Shown in pieces: positions 57,792-64,000 of a DNA stretch of 64,000 bases (the first letter of the stretch is position 1; the number at the start of each line of letters is the position of its first letter). Below the pieces are notes generated by a model. That model was not told the DNA's origin. It searched no databases and saw nothing but the letters and a program-made list of their open reading frames with translations. The stretch comes from Cyclina sinensis (Eukaryota; Mollusca; Bivalvia; Venerida; Veneridae): NCBI GenBank assembly GCA_012932295.1, contig JAAONU010000001.1:59369693-59433692 (forward strand), given 5' to 3'. The translations under genes and the position numbers were made by a program.

Positions 57792-58700
57792 AACTATAGC
57801 TATCACTAAATATGAGTAATACCCCCGCAAAACTGAGGAAGTTATAAGTAACAGAATACTTTGTAAAAAAATTGAAATTGAGTTATGGTTGTGGACAATT
57901 AAAGATAGTTGTGGTTCTTGTACATTGCATTTCCTTTCACTATGGTTGACCATTGTATGAAGTTGCATTGAATTCCAACCATTAGTTTTCAAGTTATGCT
58001 CCAGACAAGAAAAACCAATAAAGGGCAATAACTCTGCAAATATACTGCACTTCCTGTCATTGTGCTTGATCACTGTATGACATTGTATTTAATTCAAACC
58101 ATATTCGAACTGACCCAGATGTCATCAAGACAAAAATTCTGACGAATTTTCATCACATCTGGAGAGAAAATGTAGCCTCCAGAGTTTTAATAAGGTTTTT
58201 CTATTGTTTTGACCCTGTGACCAAGTTTTTTACCCCAGATGACTCATATTCAAACTGGACTTAGACATCATCAAGACAAATAACCTGACATATTTTCATG
58301 AAATTTGGACAAAAAATGGCCTCTAGAGTGTAAACAAAGTAAATCCAGTTTTTGATCGCATTACCTAGTTTTTGACCCTTGATGACCCAAATTAAAACTT
58401 GACCAATATATTATCAAGACAAACATTCTGACAAATTTTTATGACATTTGTATAAAAAAGGTACCTTCTAGAGTATTAACAAGGTATTTATATGTTTTAA
58501 CCCTGTGACCTAGTATTTTACCTAGATGACCCATATTCAAAACTGACTTAGAACATTCTGACAAGCTTTCATGTCATTTGAACAAAAAATGTGGCCTCTA
58601 GATCCTTGTGATCAAGTTTTCAGTCTGACATGACCCATATTCAGACTTGTCCAAGATGTTATTTAAACGCTCACCCTGAGCTGTGTTCAGGTGAGGTAAA
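57792..58700. repeat. Chimeric element: family P start joined to family R units
   Basis: 57792-58098 has the family P start and about 1.5 units. At about 58098 the sequence switches mid-unit to family R (CATATTCGAACTGACCCAGATG) and continues about four R units to a terminal phrase CGCTCACC...GGTGAGGTAAA at about 58697. Confidence 0.75.
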
Positions 58701-61460
58701 CAAGAGGGCCATGATGGCCCTGTATTGATCACCTGAATATGACTGCTTTTAACAAAGTTGCTATGGACCTGGTTAATTGACCCCAGATGACCCATATTTG
58801 AACTTGACCTAGAAATTATTGAAACATCTTTCTGACAAATTTCCAGGTTATTTGGACTGAGAATGTTACCTCTAGAGTGTAGACAAGGTTTTTCCATATT
58901 TGGGCTCTATGACCTAGTTTTTGAAGCTAGATGTCCCATATTCGAACTTGAGCTAGAAATTATCGAAACAGTCTCTCTGACAAATTTCCAGGATATTTGG
59001 GCTGAAAATGTAACCTCTAGAGTGTTAATAAGGTTTTTCCATATTTGGGCTCTGTGACCTAGTTTTTAAAGCTGGATGACCCATATTCGACTCAACGCTA
59101 GAAATTATAGAAGCAACCTTTCTGACAAATTTCCAGGATATTTGGACTGAAAAAGTAGCCTCTAGAGTGTTTACAAAGTTTTTTTGATATTTGGGGTCAG
59201 TGACCTAGTTTTTGATTCCAGATGACCCATATTCGAACTTGAGCTAGAAATCATAGAAGCAGTCTTTCTGACAAATTCCCAGGTTATTTGGAATTAAAAT
59301 CTTACCTCTAGAGTGTTAACAAGGTTTTTCCATATCTGGGCTCTGTGACCTAGTTTTTGATCCCAGATGACCTATATTTGAATTTGAGCTAGAAATCATC
59401 AAAACGACCTTTCAGACAATTTTCAAGGACATTTGGACTGAAAATGTAACCTTTAGAGTGTTAACAAGGTTTTTCCATATTTGGGCTTTGTGACCAAGTT
59501 TTTGACCCTAAGATGACCCTCTTCGAATTTTAGCTAGAAATCATTGAAACAACCTCTCGGACAAATTTCAAGAATATTTGGACTGAAAAGTAGCCTTCAG
59601 AGTGTTTTTTCTATTTTTGGGCTAGTTTTGTGACCTAGTTTTTGATCCCAGATGACCTATATTCGAATCTGGGCTAGAAATCATTAAAACAACCTTTATA
59701 ACAGATTTCCAGGTTATTCAGACTGAAAATGTTACCTCTAGAGTGTTAACAAGGTTTTTCCATATTTGGGCTCTGTGACCTAGTTTTTGATCCCAGAGGA
59801 CCAATTTTAAAACTTGAGCTGGAGTCAATAAAGCAACCTTTCTGACAAATTTCTGGGATATTTGGACTGAAAATGTAACCTCTAGATTGTTAACAAGGTT
59901 TTTCTGTACGGAAAATTGCAAGTATTATATTCCTATATGTACAATTGGAGCGGGGTTAGTGTTATCCAATATTATGTAATTCTATGTTTTGATTGGCTGT
60001 TAGAAGGTCCGATTATTGCCAAAGCATTACGTATTTTTACGATGTACTACCTGTTGAATCAATTTGCGAAGTTGTGTTATTCCGGAATTCCTCGGACAGA
60101 ATCACGGACAGAATCACGTGACTGTCTGGTAATACTGTGTAGAAACATTGAATGTTATTGTTTTGAAATCTATTAATAGTAGCAAGTAACTGATAAGAAT
60201 TAAAGACACGTATGTAACTTTTTGAAGGCTGGCAAAAATATGACGGTTGATAGAAATGCAAAACATAGTAATTTTGTAATTACAGTTACAAAGTCATTTT
60301 TCATCAAACAATTCAATATTTAATATCATTTAAAAGGTCTGTAAAATCATATTTTACATTCAAAATATGAATCTAAAGAGCTTTCAAATGATGTAAAATG
60401 ATACAATGTTTATGTTTAATGTTTTCAAATAATAAAATTCGGCTCACAAAGAAAAAAGACATCTGAAGTTACAAATTAAGTCTGGTTCCCGGTGGTACTT
60501 TGCTACGACAGTGACTGTTCCTCACCTGGTCTTTAATATGTTGAATTATATCAAAGTAATCAAAGCATGGTCATAGTTTATTATCATAATTGATATTACA
60601 AGTATATTTGTTATTCTATTCAAGCAAGTTTGTTATTCTGTTCAAGCATGTTATTCCATGAAATTCATGTTATTTTGTTACTTAACAAAACAAACACTGT
60701 TTAAGTATCATAATTATCACCTTTAACATCAAGAGATATCTGGAAATAAAAGGTTGAACAAATATGTTGTTGTTAGTGTTCTTCAATAAATGGGCATTCC
60801 CTTAGTTATAATTTGTCTGAACAGACAGGTCTTCAATTTAAAGAAAAATTAAATTTCATTTTATTAGCATCTGCAAACAAAATAGAGTGCTGTAGCTTAA
60901 GGTTTCTTAAAAATACAGTAAAAACCGTACACTCAAATGGACTCAAGTCCATTTGAATTTTCCTTGTTCTATTTTTAGGCTCTGTGATTTAGTTTTTGAA
61001 CCCAGAAGACCCATATTTAATCTTTTGCTAGAAATCATAGAAGCAATTTCCAGATTATTTAGACCTAAAATGTTACCTCTAGAGTGTTAACAAGGTTTTT
61101 CAATATTTGGGCTCTAGCTGTAACCTAGTTTTTGAATGTAGATGACCCTTATTCGAACTTGAGCTAGAAATCATCAATACAACCTTTCTGACAAATTTCC
61201 AGGATATTTGGACTGAAAAAGTAGCCTCTAGGGTGTTAACAAGGTTTTTCTATATTTGGGCTTTGTGACCTAGTTTTTCAACCCAGATAACCCATGTTCG
61301 AACTCGTGTGAGAAATTAATGAGACAAACATCCTGACCAAGTTTCATGACAATTGAGGCAAAAATGTGACCTCTAGAGTGTTAACAAAGTAACTGTGGAC
61401 GACCGACGAACAAAAAGCGATCACAAAAGCTCACTCTGTCACTACGTAACAGGTGAGCTA
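58701..61460. repeat. Family R array with full termini, split by a 1.06 kb insertion
   Basis: Starts with the dyad GGGCCATGATGGCCC (58706-58720) right after the previous element's end. About eight ~145 bp units run to 59905; after the insertion three more run from 60971, ending in the hairpin CTGTCACTACGTAACAG with outer arms GCTCAC/GTGAGC, then TAAAA, near 61460. This copy shows both ends of the family. Confidence 0.9.
59906..60966. mobile_element. 1061 bp insertion in the R array with possible 4 bp target duplication
   Basis: The array breaks after TTCT (59902-59905) and resumes after TTCT (60967-60970). Ends show an imperfect inverted match (GGAAAATTGCAA versus GGAAAATTCAAA in reverse complement) and a 10 bp palindrome around AAATGGACTCAAGTCCATTT close to the right end. 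The first 350 bp are CpG-retaining and hold CCAAT, an inverted CCAAT (GATTGGCT) and a TCACGTGA dyad. The frame at 59916-60176 has no recognisable domain. Confidence 0.6.
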
Positions 61461-61601
61461 AAAACTGAGGTATTGGCTCAACCAAGTTTGTTATTTTAAG
61501 AACAAATGATTCTCTGAACACATAAAAATTACAGACTTCTTTCTACAAATCTGCATAAGAGGTCTCCAGTTTCTTAATCTCAGAGACTCAAAATCTGAAT
61601 C
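61461..61601. other. Spacer between the R array and the MITE
   Basis: About 140 bp, nothing recognised. Confidence 0.3.
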
Positions 61602-61795
61602 TACCCCTGCGAGAGCATGTTCATAAATTCATGAATTTTCATGAACAGTTCATGAACAATTCATGAACATCTTGATTCATGAATTGTCTGTGAAGGAAAA
61701 AATGTCTCATTTGTTGTTCATGCACATTCATGAATTTGTTCATGAATATGTTCATGAACAATTCATGAACTATTCATGAAATTCTCGCAGGGGTA
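61602..61795. mobile_element. 190 bp TA-flanked MITE full of TTCATGAA palindromes
   Basis: Perfect 11 bp inverted termini CCCCTGCGAGA (61604-61614) and TCTCGCAGGGG (61783-61793), flanked by TA on both sides, the signature of Tc1/mariner-type insertion. The interior is made largely of the palindrome TTCATGAA and close variants, so the whole element can fold back on itself. Non-coding. Confidence 0.85.
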
Positions 61796-61801
61796 TTAAC
61801 T

Positions 61802-63010
61802 AAACTAGAACTATCACTAAATGTGATTAATACCCCCCCAGACTGTTTTTAGAACTGAGGAAGTTATAAGTAACAGAATACTTTGTAAAAGAATTGAAAC
61901 AGAGTTATGGTTGTGGACAATTTAAGATAGTTGTGGTTCTTGTAAACAGCATTTCCTGTCATTGTGCTTGACAATTGTATGAAGATGCATTGAATTCCAA
62001 CCATTACTTTTCAAGTTATGCTCCAGACAAGGAAAACCAACAAAGGGCAATAACTGTGCAAATACTGAAGATGGAGTTATAGCTCTTGTTCAATGCACTC
62101 TGATCATCTCATTGTGCTTGACCACAATATGAAAGTGCATTGAATTCCAACCATTAGTTTTCAATTTATATTCTGGATAAGGAAATCCAACAAAGGGCAA
62201 TAACTGTGCATATAGTGAAGATGGAGTTATAGCTCTTGTATACTTCCTGTCATTGTGCTTGATCACTGTATGAGGTTGAATTGAATTCAAACCATTAGTT
62301 TTCAAGTTATGCTCTGGACAAGGAAAACCTTCAAAGGGAAATAACTCTGCAAATAGTGAAGATAGAGTTATGATTCTTGAACATAGCACTTCCTGTCATT
62401 GTGTTTGACCATTGTATGAAGTTGCACTAAATTCCAACCAGTAGTTTTCAAGTTATGCTCCGGACAAGAAAAACCAAAAATGGGCAATTCCTCTGCAAAT
62501 AGTGAAGACGGAGTTATGAGTCTTGTACATTACATTTCCTCTCATTAAGCTTGACCATTGTATGAAGTTGCATTGAATTCCAACCAGTAGTTTTCAAGTT
62601 ATACTCCTGACAAGGAAAACCAACAGAGGGAAATAACGCTGCAAATACTGAAGATGGAGTTATAGCAATTGTACACTGCATTTCCTGTCATAGTGCTTGA
62701 TCATTGTTTGAAGTTGCATTGAATTCCAACCAGTAGTTTTCAAGTTTTGCTCCAGACAAGGAAAACCAACCAAGGGCAATAACTGTGCAAATAGTGAAGA
62801 CGGAGATATGATTCTTAAACACTGCACTTCCTCTCATTGTGCTTGACTACTGAATGAAGTTGCATTGAATTCCAACCAGTAGTCTTCAGGTTATACTCCG
62901 GACAAGGAAATTGAAACGGACTGACCGACTAACCGCCTGACCGACCAACCACCGGGTGACTCCTTTATACCCCCCCCCCCCCCCCAAACTTCATTTCAGG
63001 GGTATAATAA
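61802..63010. repeat. Family P element, longest copy, about seven ~146 bp units
   Basis: Start CTATCACTAAATGTG, units marked by GACAAGGAAAACC-type blocks at 62026, 62176, 62317, 62462, 62609, 62755 and 62901 (spacing 141-150), a GACTGACCGACT tail and a terminal hairpin (62968-63008) containing a C16 run, followed by ATAATA. Confidence 0.9.
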
Positions 63011-64000
63011 GTATCAAGATCAGTTGAGTTGATTACTGAGTTTGTTATAAAATGTTTTTGTGAAACCGGGGCCAGGTACAACATAACATCATAACACAGT
63101 TACTGTAGTTATCCTCTAATCTGATTAAACAATAAGCAGACACAACCTGAAAGGCCCTGGGTGCCTTCCTATTATGAAGGGATTCTTGCTGAGCAAATAA
63201 TGGATCAATTAGAGGCAAATTGTTTGATAAAAGGTTTTCTTAATTGCCTAGTCTGTCAGTTTTTTTCTAATGACATAGCAAGCAGAACCAAATACCTATA
63301 AGATACCAAAGACTGGCTACTTGCACAAATCCCCCTGAATATTGCAGGTATTTGCATTATATCTCAAATATATCCTTAATATTTAAACCTGTAGAAAACA
63401 AATTGCACACTGCAACAGAGCAAGTATTTTTCTACAAAATGATGCCTCACTTATCAAAATCGGACCAGAAATGAAAATGTTTTATTCAAAGAAGAAACAC
63501 CCCTGTGCGATAAGGAATGTTTGAAACTGGTCAGTATATCTATATATAACTTTAAGTCAAAGTTGAAGTATTTCTAACTAGTCGTTATTAAACATTTTAG
63601 AAAATTTTGACTTGCCATGTTATAAGAAGTTTTATTTCATAACCATTAATTATCCAGCCTACATGTATAACATGCAAAATGCCTGACTTAATAAAACCTG
63701 GACCTTCTGACTATCCGGGCTAATATCAATATTAATAAACACTGATCTTGCCAAAGGCTGGAAAAGCAATATTGGTATCAGCCCTCTTGCAGCTCAATTT
63801 CATTGGCTTTACATATCATGGCCAAAAACGGTTATGGAGTTCAATTTTAAACAGCAGCTATTTTCTTTCCAGGTGATAGCAAAGAGTTTTAGGAATAATT
63901 GAAATTGTTCTATCAACTTTTATCCTGTTAAGCAGTGCAAAGTGAACACCCAAAAAGGGTGTGCATGGCCTTAAGCACTGTATTTTCTGTGTGAATAGCA
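63011..64000. other. Non-coding right edge
   Basis: AT-rich with no frame above 60 codons and no repeat family seen elsewhere in the window. Confidence 0.4.

Overview
The window looks like non-coding, repeat-rich nuclear DNA of an animal, most probably a marine bivalve mollusc. The reasons are its AT-rich composition, chromodomain-type Ty3/Gypsy retrotransposons, tRNA-headed SINEs whose 3' domain resembles the molluscan V-SINE type, and several non-autonomous elements built from ~145 bp tandem units with hairpin ends. The taxon is an inference. There are no prokaryotic features, and no complete host gene can be read.

Layout. 1-12000: a rearranged cluster of one Ty3/Gypsy family (Gypsy-A). 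A plus-strand pol (3-3164, cut by the window edge, chromodomain missing) runs into a 0.6 kb post-pol segment and a partial LTR. A full-length LTR (4270-5384, minus orientation), a second copy of the post-pol segment and a complete minus-strand pol (6339-10499) follow, and then a second full-length LTR in the OPPOSITE orientation (10887-12000). The second pol therefore lies between ~1.4 kb inverted repeats. 12005-12453: a MITE flanked by TTAA with a tRNA-like pol III promoter inside. 12454-29619: AT-rich intergenic or intronic DNA with dispersed tandem-repeat elements, a 33 bp minisatellite (19.9-20.26 kb), a CpG-retaining cluster of possible host exons (21.9-22.8 kb) and a CATT microsatellite. 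29620-38481: one complete, apparently very young minus-strand Ty3/Gypsy element (Gypsy-B) with nearly identical 975 bp LTRs, a tRNA-type primer binding site, a polypurine tract, a pol frame broken by a single TGA, and no recognisable gag. 38482-47756: SINEs, decayed DNA elements and weak exon candidates. 47757-53150: minisatellite and ~145 bp arrays. 54.9-55.85 kb: a 34 bp minisatellite of about 26 units. 57.1 kb: a 63-codon candidate reading frame. 57.8-63.0 kb: mosaic ~145 bp arrays with a 1.06 kb insertion and a small palindromic MITE.

How it fits together: almost everything recognisable is mobile or tandemly repeated DNA. Gypsy-A and Gypsy-B each encode protease, reverse transcriptase, RNase H, integrase and a chromodomain or chromo-like targeting domain. 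No capsid (gag) gene is visible in either, so mobilisation would need gag from elsewhere. Host coding sequence, if present, consists of short exons separated by large repeat-filled introns. Several short segments with consensus splice sites and raised CpG are listed at low confidence.
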